DNA of 41,800 bases from Apostichopus parvimensis. Taxonomy: Eukaryota; Echinodermata; Holothuroidea; Aspidochirotida; Stichopodidae. Made by a program: the position numbers and the translations under genes. Of this stretch, positions 21,101 to 32,380 are shown piece after piece. The stretch lies in the NCBI GenBank assembly GCA_000934455.1, contig KN884486.1:1-41800 (forward strand), given 5' to 3'. Positions within the stretch are counted from its first letter, which is position 1; each line of letters begins with the position of its first letter. The notes under the pieces were generated by a model. The model was given only the letters and a program-made list of their open reading frames with translations. It had not been told where the DNA came from and made no database searches.

Positions 21101-24100
21101 CATATAAAATTAAAACTTTTTTAGAAATTGTTATAACATTTTATACAAATTGTTGAGGGAGGAGTGAGGCTGAGTGTAGCTTTCTTTATCGATTAACAGG
21201 TTGTTAAGATGATTTGATTGGCTTTGAGTAATCGGCATGTATGCTAACCGGGCAATCGTTTTGTTGAAGGGAAAGAACTACATAAAATTAGGACTACATA
21301 CAAAATAAATAAACACAATTAAATGACTCTTCCTTAGCAGCAATACAGGTTGAAATTATTGCAATTAAACACTAAAAGGTTTCTCGAAGGAGCTACCTAA
21401 CCATCCATGGATACAGATGACTGAAGTTTTCAAAAGAAAAAGATAAAGTTAATGCTGCTGTCATCCATTATTTTCTGTTATAGGTTCATCTTACTTTATA
21501 TTTCAATCAACCGAGTACCCGAAGGATTGCCAAGAGATCCTCAGAGCATGTTCAAATACCCAAAATGCATCTGGTGTTTATACAATCAAACCAGCTGGTT
21601 TCCCAGAGCCGTTCGAAGTGTACTGCGATAACAACTTAGGCAGTGATGGATGGACGGTAAGTTTATAACATTATAGCTAAGAATATAAATAGTTTCAAAG
21701 ATTCAAAATATCACACTGGACTTGTCAATAAAATAGACCAACGGAAGATTTCAAACGAACGTAGAAAATTAAGTTGGTAAATCACGCCATGTTTTTCGAA
21801 TAATGAGAGTGAAATGTTTCCTACCTAATTGTATTTTATGCATGCTGAAACAAACTATTGTCAAGATTGACGTAGTGTGAACGACTCGAATCAACTTCAC
21901 TACTAATTTGCCAATTACAAAGGATTTACTAGAGAAAAAACAATGTGAAAGGTATATTGGAGAAAAAAAAATGTTTCACACTGCTAGTTGAAAAGTCCAT
22001 CTTAATATCTTGCATGTAACTTTAGATATTATTGATTGAATGTAAGCTATTTTAACTGGCTAAACCTTCAACTACTCCAGGAAGTTGGATCCCAGTAGCG
22101 GGTCTATGACCTCATCTCGGCAAATACTCTTCAGAAGCTTTACTTACGTTATTATAATTATTTTGTTGATTTATTCTTGAAACCTTATAAACTAGAATGT
22201 TGCTCAGTTGCCAAAGTTTTCTGTACTATGAAGTTTCATCAAAATACATCTTTGCTGTATAAATATCATTTTGTTTTGTGGATTAATGATTGACAATTTA
22301 TTAAAAAAAACATATATTTACATATATTCAGCTGAAATGCAATGATGACACCACCCATTCTGTTGGTGCCAGATGGATTTGCAAAATATCATGAAAACTT
22401 CCTATGAGGATGTGGTTTTCACATAAAGATTCAGATAATAATTAGCATTCATTCAGGGTGTCTTAGTTTGATGAATATCAACCCCAGTTTGAGAAATACT
22501 CATTGGGTTTCTAAAATTGAACACCAAAGGCAACAACTTTGATATGACTTTAGGGGATAAGAAATGTTCATGAGGAGTACAATAGTTGAGGAAGGAAGTA
22601 ACAAACATACATGCTGTTTTATTACGACAGGTAATACAGCGACGGACGAATGGATTCATCAACTTTAATCGGGGGTGGGACGATTACAAGCACGGTTTTG
22701 GATTTCTGGGAAGTGAATTTTGGTTAGGAAATGAAAAAATTGCTCACCTAACAAATCAAAAGAAGTATCAACTTCGAATGGACTTTACGAATGCTGCAGG
22801 GCACTCGTATCACGTGACCTACGACGAATTTCGTATCGTTGATGAATGGAGCCAATATTCTATTCAAAGTCTTGGAGACGAAGGCGGCAATGCAGGTAAA
22901 TGTTCTGTTTTTACATTTCTGGCTTGCCCTGCGAAGATCGATTTCCATGTTATCGTTTAAGCTATGCTGAAAGGAAGCGAAAGTGGGTACGTGCAACGTT
23001 TTTCTTCAATTGTTGAATGATTACTTTCACCCAAGAAGAGAAAAACTCAGAGCACCAAAAGTTTGAATAGAACTATTATCCTTAACGTAATAAAACAATT
23101 TTCTAGCTATTGTCGAGAAGTATTGCGTACCTTATATGCGGTTAATCGTTTCAATTCCTCCCACACTGTCTGTACTGTAAGTGATAAAGGGTATTTCCGA
23201 TTACGAGTTTTTTTTTGGGACCATTTAGTACTGTCAATGCGTCAAAAGAAGTTACAACCAACCAAGTCAATTTTAAGATTATTTTTTCTTTTACCTTCAC
23301 CCAGATTCATTTATTGAGTGGTGTCCAGCAAAAATGAGTTTTTCTAACAGTACATGCGAGAGACGTTGTACCGAACCCAGTACGTGTATAACTTTAGCAT
23401 CTATGGAATCAGGAAGATGCATGTGTCCAGACGGTTATATGATACAAGGAGAGGTCTGCATACCTCAAAGTCAGTGTGGATGTTTTGTACCAGAAAAGGG
23501 AAGTGTGCTTAATGTAAGTCAATAGATCACTGACACTTTTGTTATCTTTTTCATTTTCTTATTGGACCTGCTCAAGAAATATATGTTGATTTGTAAAATT
23601 CTTCCAGAATAATGTTATGGAAGATTTCGCAGCACTAGACATTTCCTCATATCCCGGTGCTTTTTTATATATATGTATACGATGTTCCTTCTTCGCTAAC
23701 TCTTTCCGGTTACTGTTTGCATATATTATTCTATGAAATATTAATGAGTATAACGTGAAAACAACACTGGTTATGCCATTGTACTTAAATTAAATAAGTG
23801 ACAAGTGATTAAGTAAATGATTTTTGATAAACTAAAATTGTTAAGGTCTATTTTACATGACAGGACGGTGAATCATTTGTCAATTCTGACTGTACTTCCC
23901 GTGTAAACTGCAGCGACAATCAGCTGAGTTATGAAAATGACTACCAGTGTAGTGACGATGCAACCTGTCAGGAAAAAGACGGTGTGCGAGGATGTATTTG
24001 TAACGAAAGGTTCGAAGGAGATGGGATAACGTGTATTCGGAAAGGACCCAGGAAGGATTGCTACGACATATACATTACTGAAGGGGTCCATAACGACTGG

Positions 24101-26727
24101 GTTTATACCATCTATCCTACTGGCTGGGAGGACTCTGGCTTCCAGGTCTACTGTGAGATGTCAACAGACGGAGGAGGATGGACGGTAATTCTTTACACTT
24201 CACAAGAGAGTGATACCATCTAACCGTCTTGATAGAGTTGGGCCAACGGGCCGTGTAGGACTAAATCACACAAACACACACAACAAAAGCAATTTCTTCC
24301 TGAGTAAGAAGGACAATTTTGTGGATATATCGAGTCGATTGATCATCTTCATCTATGACGTTGAATATCAAGTTTACTTCAACACTCATCGGAAAGATTA
24401 GTGCACATAACAAATTTGAGAGTTTTGTTGTGCTGAGTGTGTTTATTGGACGAGTGATGTCCAATAAACTTACGATGTTTTATTTCTACTAGCTCTCTTC
24501 TATAAGCCTTGTAAGATATTAAATTTAACACCTTCTAAAAGCCATATTTGTAACTAAACATAACGGTAATGTCCAAACTTTCACAATTGGCCTTGTATTC
24601 TTCGCTAGAGAAGCATGATCTATAGTCTGAGGCAATTTTAAAAAGCAAAACTCTTTGGCAGAAATTGTTTGCTGGCGATAAACATTTCAGATTCATTTGA
24701 GAGAACGAACGCTACATGATGTTTTAAGATCGTCAGTTGTGTCTGCCTTGTATGGATGACCTTTATAAGAAAATGTTTGCTTGCGATAATCATCTCTAAA
24801 ACTTCTCTGATAAAAAAGATGTATGGGCAGTACTTGTATTTTAGGCTAAATTATATAAATACATTCCCATTCCGAAATGTCATATGCAACATTTGAGATC
24901 TTTAGCGATTCATGAATTTACCTTTTTGCTTTCTTTCTCAGTTTTGTAAATTTTCCATAGCGTTACTAAGTATTTAAAACTCAAACTCGATTTACGGTAA
25001 TACGAGTTGCGCACCAAATTCCATGAAATGTGTGAGTGTCTTGCCATCCATCTGGTTTTGACAAAAAATTGCCGGGCACTTGGTAGATGAAAGAAATAAT
25101 ATTTCAGATTACAATGTACGAAAAAATAAGGAACCGAAACAGCATTGGAAAGATATTTAACTTAATATCATATTTATATCTTTACGTATTTCTAGGTTCT
25201 CCAGAAAAGGACGTCTGGTTCAGTTAATTTCTATCGTAATTGGAATGAATACAGAGACGGGTTTGAAAGTCCAAGCGGTGATCACTGGCTTGGTAACGAC
25301 AAGATTCACGACCTAACAACTCAGAAGACCTACCAACTAAGGGTGGACCTAACTAATTCAGCTGGTTCACAGTACTACGCCCTCTACTCCACATTTAGCA
25401 TTGGTGACGAGGATAACAAATATACGCTCTCTGTAGGCACATACTCAGGAGATTCAGGTGGTGTATTTTAATGCTATTTAATATAAAAGAGCATAGCTTG
25501 CTGATCGAAAAAACACGAACAATGATGACCTTTACTGTTCGACTTTGAAAACAAAATCAGAACACTAAACATTATATCCTTGATACAAAAACTTATCTGC
25601 TATATTATTGTCCTTAATAGTTGCTTAACTTTAATATGATATAAATTATATGATCAAATACTATAAGGTACATAATTTAAGCGAATATGCCTGATGAACA
25701 GTTCACACATGGCAGTGATGATNNNNNNNNNNNNNNNNNNNNNNNNNNNNNNNNNNNNNNNNNNNNNNNNNNATTTAATATAAAAGAGCATAGCTTGCTG
25801 ATCGAAAAAACACGAACAATGATGACCTTTACTGTTCGACTTTGAAAACAAAATCAGAACACTAAACCTTTATCCTTGATACAACAACTGAATCTGCTAT
25901 ATTATTGTCCTTAATAGTTGCGTTACATTAATATGATATAAATTATATGATCAAATACTATAAGGTACATAATTTAAGCGAATATGCCTGATGAACAGTT
26001 CACACATGGCAGTGATGATATTGACACCATAGTGTTAAATTGTGTCTCTCAGAGGTGAATGAAAGGTTTTGAAATAATACACAACGGAGTTGTTATAAAT
26101 CTTGTTGCCGGAAAACTTCTTGAAAGATTAGTTTTTTCCTTTAGGATTGCCTACAAAAATGCCTGAAACAAATTCATCTAATGGCACATTTCTTTTACTT
26201 CTGATGAATTGAGTATATTGGAAACTCTAAATGTACGAACCTTGCTTGCAGAAACGATTAAAAGCGTATAATTTTCTAAACGAAGTCGCGATAAATCATA
26301 TCCATTCATCTCACCCCCCCCCCCTTGCCTCTCACTATAAATACCATGCTTCCTTTCACATATAAATCACATATTAACATAAAATCATGTATGTATGAAT
26401 ACATGCAAGCTTGTTAACATATAAACAAAAGCTTAACCACGGTTATTAAATAAGTTCTACAAGATGTTTAACTTTATAAAAACAACTTACTTGTAAGTTC
26501 TTACTTTATTATAGTTTGAGATTTTCAGTTCCATATGTATGCGATACTGATTAAATAAATACGTCCTCCTTTCCATCCTTTCAGGTTATCACTCTATGGA
26601 CTGGAGCTCCGGAGATCCGTTCAGCACACACAATGAGGACAACGATGGCACGGATGGTGTAAACTGTGCAGAGAAGCATCGAGGTGCCTGGTGGTACCCG
26701 TTTCTCAGTAATAATTATAATAATTAA
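15054..26727 (+). CDS. Gene 2: secreted FReD-TIL-FReD mosaic protein, all eight exons, truncated by premature stop
   Basis: Exons: 15054-15134, 20910-20940, 21484-21656, 22631-22895, 23305-23513, 23864-24184, 25196-25457, 26585-26727. They join in frame to 494 residues: signal peptide (1-27), linker, half FReD (about 42-183), TIL (184-242), TILa/EGF-like (243-317), FReD-2 (318-494). Exons 3-7 are intact with GT-AG sites. The last exon meets TAA at 26725-26727, inside the Tyr-rich insertion after GAWWYP. The remaining frame stays open to the ancestral TAG at 26899-26901. The product would keep the calcium loop and NCA but lose SNLNG, GIFWY and the C-terminal strand, so FReD-2 is probably misfolded unless a shorter isoform is used. 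It could be a functional truncated protein, an allele, or an early pseudogene. Confidence 0.72.
15490..16760. repeat. Diverged direct repeats inside intron 1
   Basis: The block AACGATTAAATCAAG..TTGCTTAGCAGAC..GAAATGCACTAAAT occurs at about 15860-15990 and 16590-16730. TTAAACTACAACTCAAAT-type starts lie at about 15667 and 16412 (offset ~745 bp). The GAGGTAGGCTGCACT / CACCGAGTTAGC motif recurs near 15520, 16045 and 16260. No coding potential is shared. In unit 2 one part (~270 bp, equivalent to about 15590-15862) is deleted. Confidence 0.65.
17938..19497. other. Spacer between the two duplicated units
   Basis: This ~1.56-kb stretch has no counterpart that I can find after 37783, so it is either original sequence at the end of unit 1 or the junction region. 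AT-rich, with no recognised exon, repeat or RNA gene. Confidence 0.6.
20910..20940 (+). CDS. Gene 2 exon 2: short linker exon
   Basis: 31 nt, identical to 1555-1585, AACATGTAG acceptor and GTAAGT donor. It links the signal peptide to the first FReD (ASADVTDQSS). Confidence 0.7.
21484..21656 (+). CDS. Gene 2 exon 3: FReD-1 N-terminal part
   Basis: 173 nt, intact, GTTATAG acceptor, GTAAGT donor. Codon-by-codon comparison with gene 1 by eye gives two replacements (Leu to Ile, Asp to Ala) and three silent changes. Keeps YPKDC, GVYTI, FEVYCD and DGWT. Confidence 0.9.
22631..22895 (+). CDS. Gene 2 exon 4: FReD-1 central part
   Basis: 265 nt, intact, phase 0 to phase 1, GTAAAT donor. Keeps VIQRRTNGF, FWLGNEKI, YQLRMDFTNAAG and SLGDEGGNAG. 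Against gene 1 I count about eight replaced codons and four silent ones, several of them non-conservative (Asn to Gly, Ser to Arg, Tyr to His twice). Confidence 0.92.
23305..23513 (+). CDS. Gene 2 exon 5: TIL domain
   Basis: 209 nt, intact, all cysteines conserved (WCP, TCERRC, GRCMCPDGY, QCGC). Against gene 1 I count seven replaced codons and one silent change, an excess for such a short exon. Donor GTAAGT. Confidence 0.88.
23864..24184 (+). CDS. Gene 2 exon 6: TILa/EGF-like segment and FReD-2 A part
   Basis: 321 nt, intact, phase 0 at both ends. The donor is GTAATT rather than the GTAAGT of gene 1. About ten replacements and nine silent changes from gene 1, clustered at the EGF/FReD join (IRKGPRKDC against IRNEPPKDC). 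Confidence 0.9.
24816..25080 (+). repeat. Intron 6 segment, member A (unit 2)
   Basis: Counterpart of 5654-5920, ending TTGCCGGGCACT. Paired with 28764-29008 within unit 2. Confidence 0.8.
25196..25457 (+). CDS. Gene 2 exon 7: FReD-2 central part
   Basis: 262 nt, intact. It differs from gene 1 at only three positions by eye (one Thr to Asn, two silent). The donor is a weak GTGGTG. Reading through adds only GVF before a stop. The following intron lacks ~480 bp present in gene 1. Confidence 0.88.
25476..26019. other. Assembly gap (25723-25772, 50 N) between two copies of the same 247 bp
   Basis: Bases 25476-25722 and 25773-26019 are the same sequence (starting ATTTAATATAAAAGAGCATA, ending GCAGTGATGAT), of equal length with a few mismatches. 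Unit 1 has it once (from about 6800). Most likely two contig ends or haplotypes overlapped and were not merged, so the gap is probably not real sequence. Confidence 0.85.
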
Positions 26728-26901
26728 TGCTATTTTTGGAGGGAAGGACGCTATAACTACTATTGCACTGATTCCAACCTCAACGGAGACTACCAGTACA
26801 GCGACTACCGCGGAATCTTCTGGTATAATCTCCCTGGGGGCCATTGCGGCATCAAGGGTACAACAATGAGGATACGACCAGTTGAAGAACAAACAAAATA
26901 G
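26585..26901 (+). CDS. Gene 2 exon 8: FReD-2 C-terminal part with premature TAA
   Basis: Same CCTTTCAG acceptor and phase as gene 1. Encodes YHSMDWSSGDPFSTHNEDND, NCAEKH and GAWWYPFLSNNYNN, then TAA at 26725-26727. The matching codon in gene 1 is TAC, so one base accounts for the stop. The insertion is two codons longer than in gene 1. After the stop the frame is open and FReD-like (YCTDSNLNG, GIFWYNLPG, TTMRIRP) to TAG at 26899-26901, so decay is recent or the stop is an allele or sequencing error. Confidence 0.85.
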
Positions 26902-27278
26902 ACAGTTCCGTGAAGATAACAGATAACTATCTCTCAGATACATATAGATTGTAAAGTATCGTAAAATCTGGATCCTGAGATATCGTTATCAATTATGCAG
27001 ATTCAGTTTTAACAGCTTTTTCGGAATTTATTCGTCAGTCATTCATACAACAAATTCACCGGACTATATAATTTGTTATTTATTTCGGAGAACTATTGAG
27101 TATTACAACAACAATGAGGAGGACACATTCAAAAGTATGACTTTCAGTCCACAGAGACAGTTATGTGTAGAAAATTGAAATTGAACTTGATCTAGGAAAG
27201 TTTACAAAGGAAAGACACATCTATTGCTTCCATTTCTTTACCCTTTTAAAGTAAAACATGAACTTCTATGTACGCTAA

Positions 27279-27314
27279 AATAAAAAATATATAATACAAA
27301 TAAATACAAATAAA
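27279..27314 (+). promoter_or_regulatory. Candidate polyadenylation signals of gene 2
   Basis: AATAAA at 27279, 27299 and 27309, matching the cluster after gene 1. Confidence 0.45.
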
Positions 27315-27379
27315 AAGAGTCTTGATCTGTCTTTAGTTGAGAGCACGCACGTATGGAACGCCACTTCAACATGTATTCA

Positions 27380-28725
27380 ACAACTACCGATATCTTTCAT
27401 TTATTTTTGAATATATCTTAATTCATTTTCATATATCTCTCATTCGTTTCCAGATATCTCTATATTCTCTCCAGATATCAGTAATTTAAACATATTTGAA
27501 ATATCAGAAATTGAACTCAAGATATCAAGAATTAGATTAAGAGATATTCAAATTGATTTAGAGAAGAATTAAATTAGAGATATCAAGCGTTCTAATTCGA
27601 GACATCCAGAATTGAATTAGACATATCAAGAATTACATTAAAGATGTCAAGAATTCGGATTGGAGATATCCAAAATTCAGTTTCCGGTAAACGTGATTTT
27701 CCTCTTAACTGCACGAACGCGAATAATTAGTCATAGCAGTATTTCCACTTTCGATGCAAATCGATGTGTGAATGTGTGTTTCAAAGAACTTAGTGATATA
27801 AGTGAAATTGAGGAAATCAAACGAAATTAATGAGCTGGAGTTCTAGAAATGTGACAGATATGAAAGAAAATCAAGAACATTTGCTAATTCATGGAGCGCA
27901 GGAAAACCATTTATTATATGCTTGGCCCATCGGTAGTTTATGTGTAGTTCCCATAGCCATGTTATACACATATCTAACAAGCTCTGAAGCCCGCAAATGC
28001 TGCTGGAATCTATATAATAATCTTTTCAAAAATTGTTTCATGTAGCCCTATTGAGTTTCAGAAAACTGAAATCCTACAAAATCTGGAGAAATTGTCAGGT
28101 CCATCTGAAGAAATGGGATTTTGATTTTGGGAATTACTGAATAAAAGTCCCGCTACAGTACCAGTCTGCCAAACGCAGTCGGTTGGTACGTAAGTAGAAT
28201 GGAATCGAAGTACGAGTATTAATAGTTAACGATACCCATAATGCCTAGCCTTAAAGTGTAGTATTATAGCCTAGACCAAACTAGTACTAGAAGTAGCTAC
28301 CGAAATTTAATATGCCTCGTTTTCCTGCCATGTATTTGCCAATTTAGATGGCGCTCTTCTGCAGGGTTAGCGCTAAAATTCGAATTCTTGATATCTCTCA
28401 TTCGAATTCTTGATAATCTAATTCAAGTTGGATATCTCTAATTCTTTTCTTGATATCTCAAATTCAAATTTGGATATCTCGAATTCAATACGAGATATCT
28501 TAAATAATGTTTCCATTTTTGATATCTTTAATTTATTTCTTGATATCATAAATTCAGTTTGAGATATCTTAACTAAAGTTCAAGATATCGAAAATACAAT
28601 TTCTGATATATCAACTTGAATTGAAGATATCTGAAATAATTAGAGCTATCTTCAATTTAATTCGAGATATCTGAAATTAATTGCAAAAGTCTCGAATAAA
28701 ATTGAAGATATCTATAATTATTAAA
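27380..28725. repeat. GATATC-rich inverted repeat block (foldback-like), unit 2
   Basis: Counterpart of 8403-9712, with arrays at about 27385-27690 and 28385-28715 around a motif-free core. Monomer number and sequence differ from unit 1, which fits unequal exchange or slippage within the arms. Confidence 0.6.
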
Positions 28726-28763
28726 TACAAATTGACAAACATCTTTATACCTTTCTCTGATGA

Positions 28764-29008
28764 AAAGATGTATGGGTACTACTTGTACATTAGGCTATAT
28801 TATACAAATACATTCCCATTCGCAAATTTCATATGCAACGTTTGAGATCTTTAGCGATTCATGAAATTACGTTTTTGTTTTATTCCTCAGTATTGTACAA
28901 TTTCCTTAGCGATACTAAGTATTTAAAACACACACGTGATTACCGGTAAAACGAGTTGCGAACCACATTCTATGTATTGTGTGAGTGTCTTGCCATCCAT
29001 CCTGTCAT
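28764..29008 (+). repeat. Member B of the older intron 6 duplication (unit 2)
   Basis: Starts AAAGATGTATGGGTACTAC and includes GAGATCTTTAGCGATTCAT. Counterpart of 9743-10007. The stretch from here to about 29900 shows no gene. Confidence 0.75.
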
Positions 29009-29904
29009 TGAAAATAAATATCAACTCATTGAATTTTTTGGAGGAAGCTCAGTAAAGCAAATATTAATGCAGTATTCGAGGTTGAATTTGATACGTTTTG
29101 TTTGTTTTTTTTAACCTATTCCAATAAGGTTTGCGACACAGTGCTATAAACTGAATGGTAATAAAACAGCCAGGTTAAGATAGCCAGCTAGTTCCCTTAT
29201 ACCATCAACGACAGCAACAAGTGCCGTCGAATTCAATACAAAACTTGGAATGAGTATAGGTTTTTTGCGGCATTGTAATTAAATGTAATCTACACATTTT
29301 AGCTTTAGTATATCACAACAAGCAAAGAACAAAAACTATTTGAAAATCCGACAGCTTCAAGACACTCACGAGAGCTCCGAGATACATGCTTTTAATGAAC
29401 ATTCCAGAGTAGGTCCATAATTCACCAAATTCAGCATCCATTCATTAAATTCAGAAACAAACTGCTACAACAAGTGCATTCCAATTATCCTTTTCTTAAT
29501 TTATAACATCAGCCAATTTCCCTTATTTCCGCATTTGACAAACAAAAGACTCAAAACTTCACTGGGTTTTCTTTGAAACCAATATACCCATTATAAAAGC
29601 TCAGACTGTTATACCACGTAAAGTCTACAGATGGTCGTTATATAGGCTAAACAGGAAACAATTCGCCGTTTGTGAGTGAGATGTCATTGTGGCTTAAATT
29701 AGGTAAACAGATTTCAGAGACATAAATATTAATAACTCTAAGCCTTGAATAACATGTAGTTTTGACAATTATCATAATATCCTGTTCAGTGTAATAGGTG
29801 TATCAAATGGTAAATTAAATAACTTAAAGACGGAAGACTGGAGTCACATCATATCTTCAAGTTTCAACATAACTGCGCACGCGTGTGTGTGTCCAACTTT
29901 GTGT

Positions 29905-30640
29905 CATAAACTCTTAAACGGCTCAACCAATTTTCTTCAAACTTGGTGGGAAAGTACCCCAAGGTAAATCCTTTTGTCTCGCAGACCAGCGGAACCAGGT
30001 CAAATTTGTGTAAAATTTGATTTGCTTTCCTATAACTCTAAGGGGAAAACATGGAATTGACATGGAACCTTCACAGGTATATTGGAAATGTCAAGTACCA
30101 TCACATATGTTTTTGCCTTGGGAACCGAGGTACCAAGTCACGTGGTAAATGTATATGTTTAGCGCAACTTTGTGTCAAAAACTTCTCCTAAACGGCAAAC
30201 TTTGGTGGGAAGGTAACCAAGGATAAATCCTTTGTGTTTCGCAGATTCCCGGAACTAAATCTCAAAGGTGTAATTTAGTGAATTCGGTATAATATTAATG
30301 TCAGCTACCATCAACATATGTAGTTGTCATCGGTACCGAGATCAAAAGTTACGTGTTTGAATGTGAATATTTGGCGCAAATTCGTCAAAAACGCCTCCGT
30401 TAACGGCTGGGCCGATTCTCTTCGAATCTCATGGGAAGGTACGCCTGGGTAAATTCCTTGTATCCTGGAACCAAAGGTCAAATTTAGTTAAAATCGATTT
30501 CTTGCTATAACTCCAAAGGGAAAAAATGAATTGACACATAATCTTCACTGGTATCATGGCAATGTTAAATACTATCAAAATATGTGGTTGCCATAGGAAA
30601 TGGGGTCAACGGTGACGTGGTTAAATGTCCAACATATATT
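29905..30640. repeat. Diverged tandem repeat array, monomer ~210-270 bp (unit 2)
   Basis: Counterpart of 10905-11720, with landmarks at about 29918, 30190 and 30399, the last reading GTTAACGGCTGGGCC. One region (about 30480-30560) is longer than in unit 1. Confidence 0.7.
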
Positions 30641-31106
30641 TTATACCAGTACCCAGTCCATAGACATAGTAAAAATGATGATCATAAACCTAGCCTATAA
30701 TTAAGCCAAGATCTAGCTTAGGCCGCACTAGCCTACACCTAACTGTTATGTTAGGCTTGGGCAAATGATTAATACAACTAGACTACAAAGTACAATATTT
30801 TGTTTGGCCAGTTATGTCTGAAAACTTGGCTTAATTGACAGGCTTTGGAATTTCCAAAAATGTCTGCGTGGTACACAATGTATGCACGGCGGTAACGATC
30901 GACGCGATGATAGCGTGTGCAAAATGGAAATGGGAAAGTCACAGTATATTGCCTGTGTCTAAGCGCGCAAGAGGACAAAGTCCACCTAGTCTATATCATT
31001 AAATTCACGCGACATTAGAATTTCACTGATTGACAATGCGTGGTAATCTTTCTATTGTTAAACGCATAGGCGTAGGAGCCTAATTTGATTTGGGGGGGGG
31101 GGGGCT

Positions 31107-31351
31107 GTAACGACTTGCCCGAAAAATATAACCAAAATTTTTTTCGCGCTCCGCGCGCGTTCAACGTGTTAATGTGCATATCATATAGGCATTCATCGGT
31201 TATTACATCACATTCTATTAGCCAATGAATGCCTATATATGGTATGCACATTAAGATGTTGAACGCGCGCGGAGCGCGCGAAAAATTTTGGTTATATTTT
31301 CCGTGTTATTACCCTTCCATATTGGTTATAATTATTGGGCAAGTCGTTACA
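31107..31351. repeat. Long internal hairpin of the MITE
   Basis: GTAACGACTTGCCC at the left pairs with GGGCAAGTCGTTAC at the right. Between them AACCAAAATTTTT..CGCGCTCCGCGCGCGTTCAAC pairs with its complement, followed by the pair ATAGGCATTCAT / ATGAATGCCTAT around a ~30-base loop. Confidence 0.85.
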
Positions 31352-31384
31352 ATAATAACGATAATAATAATATCAGTTTAACCA

Positions 31385-31640
31385 TTGAAAAAAACATTGC
31401 AAATTATTCGACTTTCAGTAGGTGCCCGAAAAATTCTCACCATATTGCCCGAATTTTCACTAAAAAAATTGAAAAACAAACTGCAAATTTTACTTCTTTC
31501 AGTAGGCGCCCGAAAAATTCTCACCATATTGCTCGAATTTTCACCAAAAAAAATGAAAAAAACACTGCAAATTATTCTTCTTTCAGTAGGTGCCCGAAAA
31601 ATTCTCAGCATATTGCCCGAATTTTCACCAAAATTTTTGG
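31385..31640. repeat. Three ~85-bp tandem repeats inside the MITE
   Basis: Each contains AAACTGCAAATT (or a close variant), TTTCAGTAGGTGCCCGAAAA, ATTCTCACCATATTGCCCGA and ATTTTCACCAAAAA. The copies differ by a few bases and an A-run length. Confidence 0.9.
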
Positions 31641-32124
31641 TTGGGGGGCTGCAGCCCCCCCAGCCAAACCCCCGCCTCCTACGCCTATGGTTAAACGTTA
31701 GTATAAAATGGACAAATAAAAGAGAGGAATGTCACAATAATTTGATTACTTTCAAAAGTAAGATTCTGGGAGTCAGGACTCCCAGCCTAGTTTTAATCAG
31801 TGTAAGGTCAACAACTGAATGTAGTCGTGCTAACTTCAAAAACGGTATTGCCAGATTGCATACATTTGTTTATTTGAAGTCAGTGTTTGCTTGCAATAGA
31901 TATGCAACTCCGTGGATTGCCCTCTTGTTTCTTATTTATTTGAAATATGATGTTAGTTTGATTTTTTAAATTCGTAACTCCTAATTACCACAAAGGAGAC
32001 CTCTACGGTGACAAAGTTGTTCTTCACGTCATTCTCAAATGGTTTCCAGACAATAACCATTTAAAGACATTGGTTATAAGGTCATTTAAGAACGTAGTAT
32101 TACCTTTTAAAAATCTTTCTACAG

Positions 32125-32380
32125 GTATTTCAACGTCGCGTTAAAGGTTCCATTGATTTCTATCGTAATTGGACTAGTTATAAAGAGGGCTTTCGTGATC
32201 TGGACCATGAGTATTGGTTGGGAAATGATAGGCTGCATAACCTTACCAATCAAGGTAAATATCAACTACGGATGGATTTGTTGAACAAAACAGGAGCTTC
32301 CATACTACGCTAAGTATGAATTGTTTCGCATCAACGATGAAAGTGATAATTATTGACTGTCTGAACTGGCAGCTAGCTTA
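32125..32380 (+). pseudogene. Decayed FReD central exon (unit 2)
   Basis: Better preserved than its unit 1 partner: [40 protein letters not shown] and [11 protein letters not shown] are open. Then comes the shared frameshift (GCTTCCATACTACGC), after which [15 protein letters not shown] leads to TGA in the shifted frame. WLGND and QLRMDL show that the parental exon was functional FReD. Confidence 0.9.

Larger units (their letters stand above)
31065..31689. mobile_element. hAT-type miniature inverted-repeat element (625 bp), only in unit 2
   Basis: Perfect 14-bp terminal inverted repeats, CATAGGCGTAGGAG at the left and CTCCTACGCCTATG at the right. They are flanked by the 8-bp direct repeat GTTAAACG (31057-31064 and 31690-31697). 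Unit 1 has a single GTTAAACG at the matching empty site (~12118). An 8-bp target duplication and CA..TG ends fit the hAT superfamily. Inside are a long hairpin, G and C tracts, and three ~85-bp tandem repeats. The open frames across the repeats look fortuitous and no transposase is present, so it is non-autonomous. Confidence 0.93.

Noticed and set aside
31288..31969. Long open frames on both strands over the MITE
   Set aside because: They come from the three 85-bp tandem repeats, whose length and composition keep several frames open; there is no transposase motif.
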